Positions 33,022 through 46,300 of a stretch of 64,000 bases of DNA are shown here, piece by piece. Below the pieces are notes generated by a model that was not told the origin of the DNA, made no database searches, and saw nothing but the letters and a program-made list of their open reading frames with translations. The stretch comes from Pezicula radicicola (taxonomy: Eukaryota > Ascomycota > Leotiomycetes > Helotiales > Dermateaceae): contig PDUO01000025.1 in assembly GCA_003008705.1 (NCBI GenBank), positions 809,709 to 873,708 on the forward strand, written 5' to 3'. The translations under genes were made by a program, and so were the position numbers. Positions within the stretch are counted from its first letter, which is position 1; every line of letters begins with the position of its first letter.

Positions 33022-34598
33022 TGTACAGTAATCCAACTTCTTAACCTGGTTGCACAGGTAGAGAGTACGGCGAAATGATCGTGCTGTCGCTCTTAACTAC
33101 TAACTTCGGGTTTAACTTGCTTCTGCTTTATTAATCTTGTTAATTAAGAAGTTAATAAATATATACCTAACCCAAAACACGTATAAGTCACAATAGACTA
33201 GACCCTTAATTCTCTCTTTTCTCTAGAATAGGTACTTCCTAAGACCCCATAATTTATAGATATTCTTTCTTGGAATTCAATTCTTTCCTACAAGTTAGGT
33301 ACCTATCTAGGTACTTAGTTTTAACTGTTTCTATTACTCTTTCGTAGAGTACAAAACTTACGTTTAACACTTGCCTACCGCGTTATTTCAGATCAGATGG
33401 TTAGATTATAGAGGTAGGTGATTAAGTACTGGGAGGTATGGTCACAAGTTAGTAGCTAGAGCAAGCTGGTTTGGTGAGGTTGGTAAGTGTCTGCCTTTGA
33501 AAGGCTTGGAATGTTAGGGATGGGCTGGTATATACCGCATACTTGAGTTTAAATAGTAGTAGTCACTGAGCAATTGATTTATGATTGTAAGTACTTGTTT
33601 TTTAACAACAAAATTAATACTTCAATGGCCATCCCCTATAGTTTAGTTTACCTGAGCATAATATCTATGGATTAGGTATTTTACATATTAAGAAATAGGT
33701 CCTCGGTTGAATTCACTATACTTGCGGAGATATTGACCTTCCAAACTTTCTGGTCTGTCAAACATAGAAGGATTGAAATGCTGCTGTCATACTCTCCTAA
33801 ATACTACATACTGGCACTACAAGAATAAAGATGCATAATACAAGCACTAGCAGCCCCCAGCCATAAGGCATCCTACTACGACCACTCCGCCACGCTTCCG
33901 GCCAGACCGGCACTGACCAATAAACATGAACTTAAGCGAGAAGCCCCTTTCTTTAAAATCTGGTCGTCTCAAATTCAAGTCTTGGCTTTTAAACCGCACC
34001 GCAACACTCAACGTGGTACGGAATATTACCCTAATAAAAATATTTCGTCATCGACGCCACTTGAACAAGGAAATTTCCGAATCAAGTAAGCTAGCAAACA
34101 TGAGCCGTTGGGAGAATACCCAGAAGCTTCCCAGAATTCCTAGAATTGCCATACAAATCCTTCCTGAGATAGTGGATAATCGTCGGTTTCAAAAGCATTC
34201 ACCTGGTTCAACGCCACTGATAGGTCCAAGTCCCATCGCTTACCATTTCCTTTGACTTTTTCCAGGCTTTGGAATACGAGACTCTCCGACAATTTCAGCC
34301 CTGGGATCTGCATAAGATGGGCCTTGTACACCTTGTACACCTTGCTTTGCCCCCACCGCCCAAATCAGGTCGGTCGATCACTTGTTTGAAGATCGGTATG
34401 ATAAAAAGACGTTCACACTTTAATTATTTTGCCCTTTTCCTTTCCTTCCAGCTTGGAGAATTTCTTTCCCATCTTCGATCATTACCTACTAACTGTTATC
34501 TACGTATTGTTTGTTTCTTTGTTTTTCTTGCAGCTTTCCACTCATTTGTGTACAGTACCGGCCGGATACGTAGGAAGGAAGGAAGGAAGGGTCAAAAG

Positions 34599-36774
34599 AT
34601 GGACCATCCGTATCAACAATATCTAATGTCTCCCATGACACCAACAACACCCTTCTCGGCATCTTCCTCGCAAAGAGATCTACTCGGAGAACCGAAAATC
34701 CAGCGCGTAATGGAGCGGAAACCAGTGTTATACACAACGGGTACAGGATTTACAGAAACCGAACCGCCTATCTACTCACCACAACCGGGATCCAAATTAA
34801 CGAGCCCGATATCATACGCTGATTCACAGAGAGTGTCTCCAACTTCAACGATAACTTGGTGGTGGATTGAGATCCTCTCAGCACTCGGCGCATTAGCTTG
34901 CATGGTCGCACTTGTCATTCTCCTGCGCTTCTACGAGAATAAACCTCAGCCGAATTGGGATATGATTAGTTTGAATACGGTGGTAGTGGCTATTTCAACG
35001 ACTAGCAGGACGTTATTTATGATCCCGGTTGGTGCTGCTCTAAGTCAGGGCGCTTGGATTTGGTTCTCGCCTGAAAAGCAGCAGGGGAAAATTCATAGCA
35101 AGTTATCTGACCTGGAGGTTTTTGATGAGGCTTCACGAGGACCCTGGGGAAGCTTGAAGCTTCTGTTTAGGATGAAGTTTATGTTGTATGTAAAAAATCC
35201 TCCCCTATAAGTAAATTTTGGTCTTGGAAGTTCTGACATGAAGTACCTAGTCATCTCGCCTCGATTGGTTCTATTATCACACTTCTCACGCTTGGTTTTG
35301 ATATTTTCACCCAACAATTATTAGCTTCTCAAGTGAGAATGATGGATTCAGATCGGTTTACGGCAGGGACGGTTCCAAGGGCTGAGCACTACAATAAATG
35401 GCAACATGGGGCAATTTCTGGCAGTGAGTTGTTGGTTTTCGTAGTCTCGACAATAACAGGAGTAGTTCTACCTTCTCAATACGTAATTTCTTTTCAACAG
35501 ACTCCAAGAGCTTTCAAAGATCAAGAAGATTTCTAAATTCTCACACACACTCTCTCTGTCTTCAACAATCGGCTTCCATTTCCCCTACTAACCATTATAC
35601 AGTAAAGGATGTTGTCTTCGAAGCCAAAGCTTCTATTTACGGTGGCATTCTAACGGAAAATATCAGCCCCTTGGCAGTCACCTGCTCATCAGGAAACTGC
35701 ACCTGGCCAACCATCCCAACTCTAGGAGTCTGTGGTTCCTGTACCAAGACAACGTACAACAAATCCTGCGAGACCATATACTTAGGCTCAACATCTAATA
35801 GTTACGAACAATGTAACTTCACCCTACCTTCTGGAACCACCATCGAAGGAATCAAAGACACCTTTTCTTTCCAAGACGCCTTTTCCGTCGTACCCGTTAT
35901 TCGATCAAACACATCCATCTACAATTACGCCGACGAAACGACGCCATACCTCTCTATTTTCGATATGATAGGAACCTATTATCAAGGAAATGACTTCAAC
36001 GCAAACACAACAGCAACAGAATGTGCACTCTGGCTATGTCTACAAGCCTACGAAATAACCGTAAACAACACAGATCAAATACAAAAAACAGCACAAACCT
36101 ACTCCAGCATAATCCCCGTAGAGTCACCAATCTACAACTACACAGCCAACCGAACATTCACCAACATCCCCGCCTCCTTCAACGTCGACCCAGCAATAAA
36201 CTACACAATGGAAGGATACTCCTTCTACGCATTCCAGAACGCGCTCTGGAATATTTTCAGCGGCAATGTCACATCGGGGATGGGAAGTGCTACTTGGGAT
36301 TACACGAATGATTTCATCCAAGGGATCTGGAATGGTACAAGTGGAACTTGGAACACGACTGGTGATCCAGATGCATGGATTCAAAACCTTGCTGTCTCGA
36401 TGACTAATTCCATTCGTTCTTTGGGTTCTTCTACTGAAGATACAGGCAGATATGCAGGGGCTGCGCAATCGCCACAGATTTTCGTAAGCGTGAGATGGAG
36501 TTGGATTATTTTGCCTGCAGCGTTGGTTGTTGCTACGCTGATTTATCTGATATTGATTGTGATGGAGACGAGGAACGGTGGTGTTAGAGGCGCTGCTTGG
36601 AAGGGTAGTCCGTTGAGTATGTTGATTGCGGATGTGGATCCCGGGGTTAGGGAACGCGCCAGGGGATGGGAGATGAGGAAGGATGGGGTTGAGAATATGG
36701 TGGGTGGGATTGAGGCGAGGTTAGTTAGGGGGCCTTACGGGTGGAGGTTTGAGGGGCAGCGAGGAGAGGCTTAA
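34599..36774 (+). CDS. DUF3176 family membrane protein
   Basis: Three exons (34599-35185, 35251-35423, 35603-36774) give 643 residues. After a Ser/Thr/Pro-rich cytosolic tail the conserved DUF3176 block appears: WWWIEILSALGALACMVALV (helix 1), then LLRFYENKPQPNWDMISLNT, SQGAWIWFSPEKQQGKIHSK and DLEVFDEASRGPWGSLKLLF, then helix HLASIGSIITLLTLGFDIF and QQLL. A large luminal or extracellular part of about 270 residues has Cys pairs (CSSGNCTW, CGSCTKTT) and many N-glycosylation sequons. A last helix near residue 560 (WSWIILPAALVVATLIYLIL) precedes a cytosolic tail. The function of this family is unknown; its members are numerous in filamentous ascomycetes. Start is the ATG after GGAA repeats; upstream in-frame ATGs exist but lie in the leader. 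Confidence 0.85.
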
Positions 36775-38289
36775 TTTCAAATAATGAATTAAAATATATT
36801 AATGGTAATGTTAATGGTAGTACTTAATGAAAATATGATGTTAGATATCTCGCTGGCTATCAGTATGGAAGACACCCTACCTACGTGGTAGTGCTATTCT
36901 AGACAGAAAGTGAATTACGCATCAAGTTACTTTGTTCATAAATGACTAACTTCGTTATGTACCAACACATTACACCGTACTATATCTTACTTCCTACCGG
37001 AGCCGCACTTAAAACTTCTGACTAGTTGACTTCAAATCAACAGGAGAAACTAGGCCTCAAGAATATACCGAAACCGTATCAAGCTATCTCGACCTTACAC
37101 AAATCAACTTCCCAAAAGAAGGAAATAGTTATGTACCGAGAAGACTTACGTTGTAGTATATTCCCTGATACTTAATTGACATGATCGAGAAAGCCATCTA
37201 GATTTGAATTGGATCTCAATTGTAGCCGATATCAAGTTACGCACAAGAAAACCAAATGTAGAATAGTTACCAAGAAGAAGAAAATCTGCAGGCGTCATTA
37301 AGTCTTAAAGCTTATTCACACAAGCAAACTCTACGTACAATAAAGGACTTGGTAAATCTTGTCAGATGCAATTCTATATAGTCTGAATGCAAGAAGCTTT
37401 TGCAAACATACTGTACCTCCAAATAGTGTACCGGAATATTAATAGCAGAGAAGATAAAAGATGACTCAATGTAAAGCGATAGCTTGGGACATTTTTGATC
37501 GACCAAGGAGATACTAAGTGAGGTAGTTCTTTACTTAATAAAATTGCGTCGAGGTACATAAATATCCTTGGACCTGAGTCACACATCCCAATACGCATAA
37601 CACTTTTTGCAAGATTACCGATACCTTACAGAAACAGCAAAGATATAAAGAAAGCGACCAAAGCAGATTTTGCAGGAAATATTATAGTAGCAATACGAGG
37701 AATTAGGTGAAGATCATCTATATGTATTGATACTCTTCACAGGCTTACTACAGAAATACTCTTAGCAGATGATTATTGTTACAATAAAGCAATGGACTCA
37801 CTACAGTAAGACTGCATATGAAATTACCATGAACATTATGTAACTATACTGCTAAACATCAGAAAGTGTAAAAGAGAATTTATCTATAAAGACTTTGTTG
37901 TATAAAGGAAAGCTAGGTGTTTATAAAGAAGCTAAGAGAGTTTTATTATCAACATCGTGCCCAGCTTATATCAACTGTAGGGGAAATGTGTTATCATGTT
38001 TCAATAGAAGGAAACTAGTCATATTTTAAATATTCCACGGAGCTAATGTTAATAATTTAGAGGAAGTCTTAACGTGAATTTTGTTCCTTGCTGTATTATT
38101 ATTATATTATAGCATTAATCAAGATCAGACAAAGAACTAGAATAAGTACTGTTGCTAACTTTATAGCTGGTCTAGACAACCTTAAATTTTTATAGTATAG
38201 AAAAGTGCAAGGACGCTGAAACAAAGTGCAAAATTACAAAACAACTATATTCTAATATACCAACCCTACCGACCTCTGAGATTTTAGTG
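36775..38289. other. AT-rich gene-free region
   Basis: About 1.5 kb, AT-rich throughout with only very short frames. This looks like a repeat heavily changed by C-to-T mutation, next to the HET pseudogene which also carries nonsense changes. No conserved element is recognisable by eye. Confidence 0.5.
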
Positions 38290-40304
38290 TCAGATAATTG
38301 TCACAGTCTCTTTTACCCATAGTTCAGAGACTTTCTCCTGCTCTCGTTCTTGGTTACTGCATTCAAAGTCACCTTCCCATAATCCAGCCAGACCTACCCT
38401 TTCAAAAATTGCCTCTCTGCCTTGAACTGCTTTGAGTATAGGAGCGTACGTACATCTAGGAAAAAGAGAGTTTGGTGACGCAATTGCCAAATCCTTGTAG
38501 GACTCGTGTGAGCTGCCGGGATTCTGCGCGCATGACAAACTACTAATCTTATCTACAAGGTAGACGCCGATATTCATATAAAACTTTAGTTTTTGGCAGA
38601 TAATCATGTTAGTATCGCATGCTTTGTCGCAATCCAGGAAGCAAGGCGGAACATTGCAAGAACAGACGTTGGAGCATGGCGCGCAGACTTGTAGTCCAGA
38701 CATGACCTGCCCAAAGGGATCTCCGTCAATATTACAAATCTGTATTTCCTTTATCTCAGCAACATGACCTTTTGAAAGCAGCCCTCATCTATGAGGAGAT
38801 GATGATATATAGCTCCTAGTCCAAAAGGTGACCCATTACGGCAATCGTTGCGGCACTCTATAAAATTGATACTTACCCAGCTCCATGACGGCGCTACGTA
38901 GCTAGTCCTTTTTCTTACACCTAGTCCATAAGCCGACCATAGTAAAGAACGGTGAATATCCCGAAGCCGCAATCCCACCTTGTAACTTTCGGCCGAATCG
39001 CCCAGGATCACCCGAAATTCTTTTACTATACCTGTAATCGAAGGGAAAGTATCTTCCTCGTGCGTGATTTTTCGCTTGGAAAAACCGTTCATTAACTCTA
39101 GCCATTGGTCGTACTTGGACAACCCAGCCCAACTCAACGGGCTGTGCATATCGTAGTTCCAACTGGAGAAGAGATAATCGCCTACTGGTTTAGTCTCAGT
39201 AAATATTTTTTTCGTGGCACTCCCACCATACTTGGACTACCAAAGTGAAGAACTCGTCAAGACAGGAAATCTTCTTGCAATATCTAAGCCCTTCTACTCA
39301 GTGGTCCTGTTGATGGAGCAGGATCATCAACCATTTCCGGTGTAATGCAAATAGCCCCCTTGAGATTTTTCACCCTACTGCATACGGGCAGGGAAATCCC
39401 TGCACGTCTTTCTTTATTGGTAGTTTGAAAGAGACCAAAGCTGCTGTTTATTGCTGCTTTAGCAGCAAGTGTCAAAGCGGATCTTTGGAATATATATCCC
39501 ATGTTCCTCGACTCGCTCAGCCAGTCTTCTTTTGAGTCCTGAACAATACATAGGGAGTCGATCCAGAGATATTGGTAACCCAGTCTCCTGGTGACCTGGA
39601 TGGCATCTTCAAAGAACAAAGGCAGCCCTTTGAAATTGACTTTGCGACGTCGATCCTTTATGTTTGTGGAAGTGGTTTTGAACGGAGCTGCATCTCCCCA
39701 GCAGTAACTTAGTGTCACCCAAGTCCCGTAGGCTCCCTTTGACTCGAATAAAAATGGGTCACTGTTTTCAGAACCCACATTGAGGGCCCTTGAAGGCAAG
39801 CGACTGATAGTGTTTTTGGAGCATACTTCATGTGTTTCTGAACAAGTTTTCATCCAAGCGTCAATCAACTCAAAAAATAATTCAGATCCCGCGGCATAGT
39901 CAAGTGGTTTATACTTTAGGTATTCCGCTATCGTTTCTATCTTGAAGTTAGATACTGCATGTCCGTCTCTTCAGAAGCATGACTTGGGCTAACGCACCTT
40001 CAGCATATTTTATGTAAAAGGATCTAAGCCCCGGAGTGTTATCATGAAGTCCATTTCCATAAGGGTGGAGCCTCCAGACTAGGTAGTCGTTATCAGAGAA
40101 ACTGAGTTTGATTCGGGAGCCTTCAGAAATGTATTGATTGAAGTCATCTTCGTCCTATCTGACTTGCCTCCAGATTTCAACACAGAGAGGGCATCCGTCG
40201 TCGGTAGCTGCTTGAAGGTCAGTGCAACTGGTGTGGTGAAGTGCTCCCTCGTGAGAGGAGGCTGCATTGAGGTCCAGCCCGCGACTGCAGACGCTGCATA
40301 GCAT
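38290..40304 (-). pseudogene. HET-domain (heterokaryon incompatibility) pseudogene
   Basis: The intact gene would start at 40304 with a Cys-rich MLCSVCSRGLDLN and CPLCVEIWRQ. It then has the HET core in order: WVTLSYCWGDAAPFK, FEDAIQVTRRLGYQYLWIDS, LCIVQDSKEDWLSESRNMG, YIFQRSALTLAAKAA and GPLSRRA. HET proteins trigger cell death when genetically different hyphae fuse. Breaks: an in-frame TAG at 40155-40157 (WRQVR-stop-DEDDFNQYI); a TAG at 39284-39286 just where relatives have the tryptophan of RAWxLQE; a TGA at 39257-39259; frame changes around 39190-39230; and another near 38760 before the C-terminal part (38290 to about 38750). The pieces YDMHSPLSWAGLSKYDQWLE and SYVAPSWSWVSIN are still readable. 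At least the first two stops fit C-to-T changes. The intron near 40003-39960 is still spliceable. Confidence 0.85.
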
Positions 40305-43300
40305 ATTAGTGACAATAAGAAGTTCGATGGAATGTTAATATTGTTTAGAGTGAAGGCAAATGTATATAAGGTAGGAAGAGAATTGGTGGAGGGATAAAAG
40401 AAGATGAAAGAAACGAGACTGAGTTGTTGCCTGTACTTTGGAAGGGAGAAACGAATTACATTGCACCACCACAACTGCCAATCAGACAATCACGACCGGA
40501 ATAAATGGGAACAATAAATGTGTTAAACAAGAAGAAAATCAACGCGCAATATGAGAAGATGAAATTCCAAGATTTGCAAAGAGTAAACAGAGGGTGCAGT
40601 AAACAGCGCTAGCAGAATTGTGTACACCTTTCAAGGTCGTTCACTCGTCACTTCAGATAATTACTTTACACTGCGGATGTACGTTCTCGAAGCCTATACT
40701 TATAGTGCTTTATGCAGACTCTACCTTCTATCTACTTGCCTTGAAATTAAAGAAGTCAGCGAGTCTCAGACTATCAAGTCCATCAATCATCAACTAGAGA
40801 AAAGTTTCGAAGAATAAATTTCCCCAACTGTCCTTGGGTAGCACTAGTAACACACTTGCATCTTTTGTCGTACTATGCATACTTCGTAGCTCTAGAAAGA
40901 ATCTCAACAATATAGAGGAGTGTTATACAAGCAAAAAAAAAAAAAAAAAAACAAGAGAAAAGCGCAGCCAAGAAAAAATTCCAATATGTATCAGAATGTC
41001 TTTGAATGTCATTCGATGTCATTCACCTCCTACCCTCATAGCAAAAAGGGGCATAAGCGAGCTATTATTTCCTACAAACGAATACGAAGTCCTCATAAGT
41101 ACTACAAATCCACAGTCTTCAAAAAAGGAGGGCGGCAATGCATAAATTTAACTTAGAATTTCGGTCGGCATCAAAAACATCACTCCATCCAGACATGCAA
41201 ACCTAACCTAAAATAAAACACATTATTATAATTAAACTCTAGACTCCCCATCATAAAGTTCTAGAAATAATCTGATCCTCTCTCCGCCCCAACCCTCCTC
41301 CCATGTCCTTTTTCCTCCCCCGTGCTTCTTTTCCCTAGCCTACCCAACCCAATCCAATCCATTCCACGCAAACACCACAACTTACTTCGTACACAACAAA
41401 GTACTGCCGACCCATCCGAAACGAGAACAGGACTGTCAGAAACCCAGAAACCAATAATCGTCCCACAAACGCAAACGCAAACCCAAAAAAACCACACCCA
41501 CGCCTAGAGCCCTCCTTTCCTCCCTTCCTCACCAGTAGTGCGACCACCACAAATTATCACACTCCCATCCTCTCCCATTATCTCCCCGTCTATCATCCCT
41601 TCACAAGTGACATCCTCTCACCCAGTAAAAACCAGCTAAAAAAGGAAAAGGCCGCGTCATCAAACCCCTGCATCTTGGCACATCCTTGGATTTTTTTTTC
41701 CCTTCTCTCTTTTCGTCCTGTGGTTCCTTCCGCACAAGTCCGCACACATAATCCGCACACATAATCCGCACCACACAACACATCCCAGCTCATACTAGCC
41801 TTCTTTTTAGTCCTCCTTCCTTTACCACTAACTTCCTTACAGTACACTTTCCTTACTCCGTACTTTAAAACTGGCTCGGCTTGGCTCGACTTGGCTCCAC
41901 TGGTTCGATTACTGGGCTAATGCTAACTGGGGCAACATTAAGCGTCATCAACGTCGTAACAAGCTTAATTCGCACATGCTCCGCTTTAGACCGATGGGTC
42001 CCTTGTCATCTTTTGACTCGCCTGTTTTTACTGTAAGCACCCTTTCTGTAAAAAGCCACTTAACCTTGCCAAGCGTTGGTTCACATGGGTGACCTGAGTG
42101 AGCATTCGAGGGCGTGGAGGGCTTAATTCTTATTACGGAGGTATGACTACTCTATTATTACTCATACTCTGCTGGTTTGACGAAGTATTGTCTGCAGATT
42201 GCTTACGAAGTACCGTATCGTACGGTACGGACCTACTATAAGGTGGGGATTTCAAAGGAGGATTTTTTTTTTTTTGGATGTGAGTCTGTTCTTTTCTGTA
42301 TGGAGTCCTGTAAGTCCCACCTTTGTGTGGAAATCTGAGGTGAGGAAAAGAAGACGAGGGTTGAGAAAGGTGGACGGATGGAGCGGAGGTGGGTGGATAA
42401 TTGGGGGTTCGTAAGGAAGAAACAACGGCAAGTGCTTGGTTGGAAAGGTTTGAGGCGATAAGATTTAAACTCCGTACTGTAGGTACGGAATTTGATACTA
42501 AAACTTTAGTTAGGGTTTGAAAATCTGCCTTTTTTTTTTTTGTACTTTACGTTTCTAATTCTATTTTCTTGTGAATTGTCATGTGGTAAGATATTTTGTC
42601 TTGTCTCAATCATAAAATCATAAAATGCCTTGGCTATCAGGGAACCAAGCCGTATCTCTCAGTCCCAAGAACTGGGCGCTGTGCGTTGATATCGGCACAT
42701 TCTCTTGGGAGGAGTGTGACTTCCCGGTCGGATCTGATGGATCTGACTCCTTTTTACAATCGACACGAGTTTGCACTTCTTTTTATTTTATCTTTTATGA
42801 CCGCCGTATTTAATGAGATGATATGAGAAGGTTTTATGGGATATGATGGTCCTATGCATCGTAAATGCGGTGCCGTGATTTCCGCAAGTGCGATCAAAAC
42901 AGCACTCCGTAAAAGTAAGAAATGAAGCGGAATTCCGAAAGGAAATTTTTTTCCTTTTTACCCTCTTGGACCTTCCAAGCACCAAGAGACCAAGAACCAA
43001 TAACACAAGTTATACAGCGGACTCAGCCAAAATCGAGATGCCGACTCCGATGCTACGAGAATTTAGCCCGTAGCCAAGCTTTTCTGATGGCCTCGTCTCC
43101 AGAGACTTTAAATCATAACTCTAAGTTAGTGCTTCCTTCATTACGAGGTCTGTCAGCAGATAAGAAAAAGAAGATGGTGTGGTGGCTGAAGACTTGGTAG
43201 ATGTTGGGCGCTGTTGCGATGTCGTGGTTGGCTTGCTGTGTTCGCAAGTATGCGAAGTGCATACCGTGTACGTCCGAATAGGCTTTCAGATAGACTTTAA

Positions 43301-46300
43301 GCTTCTCTGTAGAATCGAAGCACGAAGAAATGATGAGTGATCTGGAGATAGCTCCTTGGTCGTCTTTGTTTACTGCCGTTTTCAATTACTATCGGAACTT
43401 TGAATCGTGATGTGATGCTTTTCTGCTTGTCAATTACACGCTCTCCTAATTTCGCAAGAAAATGTTATTGCAGAGGAGACACCGGCTTCGGATTGCTGAA
43501 CTCGGAGCTAATTCTCCCCACCTAACTCAAAATCGAGGGCGAGAAAGCTTGGCCATGGGGCATCACTTCTTGTTGGACGCCACGATATCACGCTTAATCT
43601 AGGTTGGCTTGCAGGACAGTGGGATTGGGCTGAGACTTTTGGCATCTCTTGTCGCGTGAGATGGGGGCTGCACATCTGAAGTCATTGTATGGTGGTAGGT
43701 TGAGCCAGGTGACACTGAAGTATTGAGCTTGTTGGAGATTTGTACTTAGTTGAGGATGAAGATCAGGATCAGGATTTAGGATTCTGTTTAAGGGATGACT
43801 GCGGTGATGCGAGTGAGCAAGTTAGAGAGAGGATGTTGGGGAAGCTTATGTGAGGTAAGACCCAAGGATCCGGCTGCATGGCGACGGCGTCAAGGCTTCC
43901 CGTCTCGTCCAAGCTGAATGAAGGCAGTGGCACGGAAGTTGATGGCTTCCGCAAAACAATAATGTTTGGGGGTCGGGTAGTGACCTACTAGTCTTCTAGA
44001 AGCTGGAACACTGGACCAGGAAAAGGAACACAGTTGAGACGGAGGAGGAAGGAGACGATTGTTGGGCTGTTGGTCTGTTGGTCGTGGGAAGTTCGGTGGC
44101 ACAGCGGGTATGAATGCGGATGAATGCAGCTGTGCCATTTGTTCTTCGGGCGGGCCTAGAAATCCCCACCACATTTTATTCGCTCGATTGTGGAGAGGTG
44201 GTCTGATCTGATGACTGATAATAGTACGGGAACGATTATCCTAATATCACGAAAGGACGCCCTGTTGTGGCACAATTACGGTAGGTTCTGGTGCTTGCGA
44301 AAAGTAACCTAGAGGGCTCACGAGTCCGGCTGAGATGGTGCCCGTCCAAGGATTAGTAGGGGGAAGGCTGGCTGGTGTTGGTGGTGGTGGGCTACCAAGT
44401 ACCGTAGGCGCAATGAACCTAGGAATGCGATCTAGAGAGAGGAAAAAAGGACAAATGCCAATAAATATGGTACTGTAATATAATAATAATGATAAGTATA
44501 AATAACGGATAATAATATCTTGATGGCTCATCTCTTCTAAGTTTTCTACCTAAAGTTCCGTAAGTTCTCTCGTATGATCGTATCCTTTTGCGACCGTTTC
44601 GCTTCCTAGACACCGCACAAGACTTCCAGAGCTTGGAATGTGGACGCATTAAGAAGACATCAGATGATTGGATGCTTGTTTCCTACGGCAAGGTCTAGCG
44701 ATCTGCACATAGCTAAAAATCATGCTTAAAACTTTGACGGCTCTGGACTGTGACTCGCTAACGTGCCAAGCACGCCACAAAGCCATAGCATGATTAATGC
44801 TTGTACAAAACTTACAGGGCGTGCGTGTCGCCCTGTACAGAGTAAATGTAGCGTAGCTTCGACTAACTTCTAATGGCATTTTCCGAAAGGGAAAAAAAAA
44901 AACAAGCCCTACTCGAGTACCTGCCTGCCTGCCTGCTTGGTCGGTATGTCGGTGGCCATCGACCCCGATTGTCCTGTCGCACGGTCGTATTATCATACTC
45001 TAATTCTCATTAATTGTAGGTTCCTGAGTGGATTACCTCTCCGAAGTTTGACACTCTGATGAGCTCGTATGGCGAATGTACGGTATGGTACCTAGTGTAG
45101 CCTGGTTGACCGTTGATCTTTCTGCCAAGTTGTGCAACGCTTCTTTTATACTTGTCTTGGGTTGATTGTCCCCACGCAAATAGCCGCCAAGTACGTCAAT
45201 TTCTAGGCAAAACTCAAACCCATTACTGTCCTGCAGCTTCGAAAACGGAAAACCATGCGGGGCCGGCAAAGAGGTACTTTTGGCACGTACGAAAGAATCC
45301 GAGGCAGCTATTACTGCTCTGGGAAGATCGCCAGCTGATGTGAGAAGGGAACAAGAGTCAATCAACTCACATAAGATTAAACGACGGAGGATTATGCTAG
45401 GGATCAGCGTACAGCAAACCCGGAGGTCTCAAGTCAGCGTGCGATGTCTCTTACGAATTCGTGTGAGTGCCGCCATTCCTCGGCTTTCGGGTATCCAAAA
45501 AGGCCAGAAGTGGACAGATATGAAGAAGCTCGAGAAGGAGTGGAGGCTGTGGAGGCCAAAGAATGATACTTTAATTCTGCAGCGCTTGTGACGACGACAA
45601 GGCTTTTGAGTTTCAAACAATCTTCCGTCGCTTCCAACGAAAATGCCAAAGCCCAACTTAAGCTTTCAGGAGATTGCTTTAGTGTCGAAAAGAAGGGATG
45701 AAGCGGTCGGCAGAGGGTGGAGTTGGTATGAAAAGGTACGAGGTGGTTGGCGAACTTGTCGTGTGTGTGGAAAGTGTTCGAGTCTGAGCCTCAAAATACT
45801 CGTGGTTGGGGCGGTCGCTTGATCCACAGGACTCGTCAGTCCGTGATATTGAAGCGTGCATGTCGATAGTGGTGGCAGCAATAGTTTGTCTTGTAGAGAA
45901 CATGCTTCGGTATGTGGTCGAGAAGGGAGTTCTTTCCACAAGCCTGGAGCGCAGGAGCTTGGAAGTACTAAATTAGAATGCTTGTGAGTTACACCTAGCG
46001 GTTGTCTCTCATCCTCCAGTGATCATCATGTCTTGGAGATGCCGGGACTTTGGCGGCTTCGCTTGAGCATATTATTTTCATGCTTAAAAGCTGAATTCCG
46101 GGGGCCTTGAAGACGATGAGGCTTCGGGAGTTTAGTTCGGATCATCTGGGGGCTTAATATTTAATTACAGCGCTGTACTTAAGGACCATAGAGAGGAATT
46201 ATTAGGTTGAACCTTACTATGGAAGGTAAATCCCGTAGGTCATGAATGTAAAATACAGTACCGTATAGTATAGTGCAATGCACTTGAGGACGGAAATGCC

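Larger units (their letters stand above)
32225..34598. other. AT-rich gene-free region with palindromes
   Basis: About 2.4 kb. It starts with a T14 run at 32227, is strongly AT-rich from 32560 to 33700, and contains the inverted repeat and palindrome listed separately. From 33800 the composition recovers, and 34260-34598 is the probable promoter and leader of the DUF3176 gene, with four GGAA repeats at 34573-34590. AT-richness and lack of open frames suggest an old mutated repeat. No gene is supported. Confidence 0.55.

Noticed and set aside
33926..34255. A 109-codon plus-strand frame upstream of the DUF3176 gene
   Set aside because: Basic, motif-free sequence next to AT-rich DNA; cannot be joined to the DUF3176 gene, which has a clear own start at 34599.
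43113..43385. A 90-codon minus-strand frame (SRSLIISSCFDSTEKLKVYL) in the 8.3 kb gap
   Set aside because: It reads somewhat like a protein but has no flanking exons I could splice, no recognised family, and competing frames on the other strand.
45033..45660. Overlapping frames of 70-110 codons on both strands
   Set aside because: Frames overlap in antisense, none has motifs, and moderate GC content alone makes such frames likely by chance.
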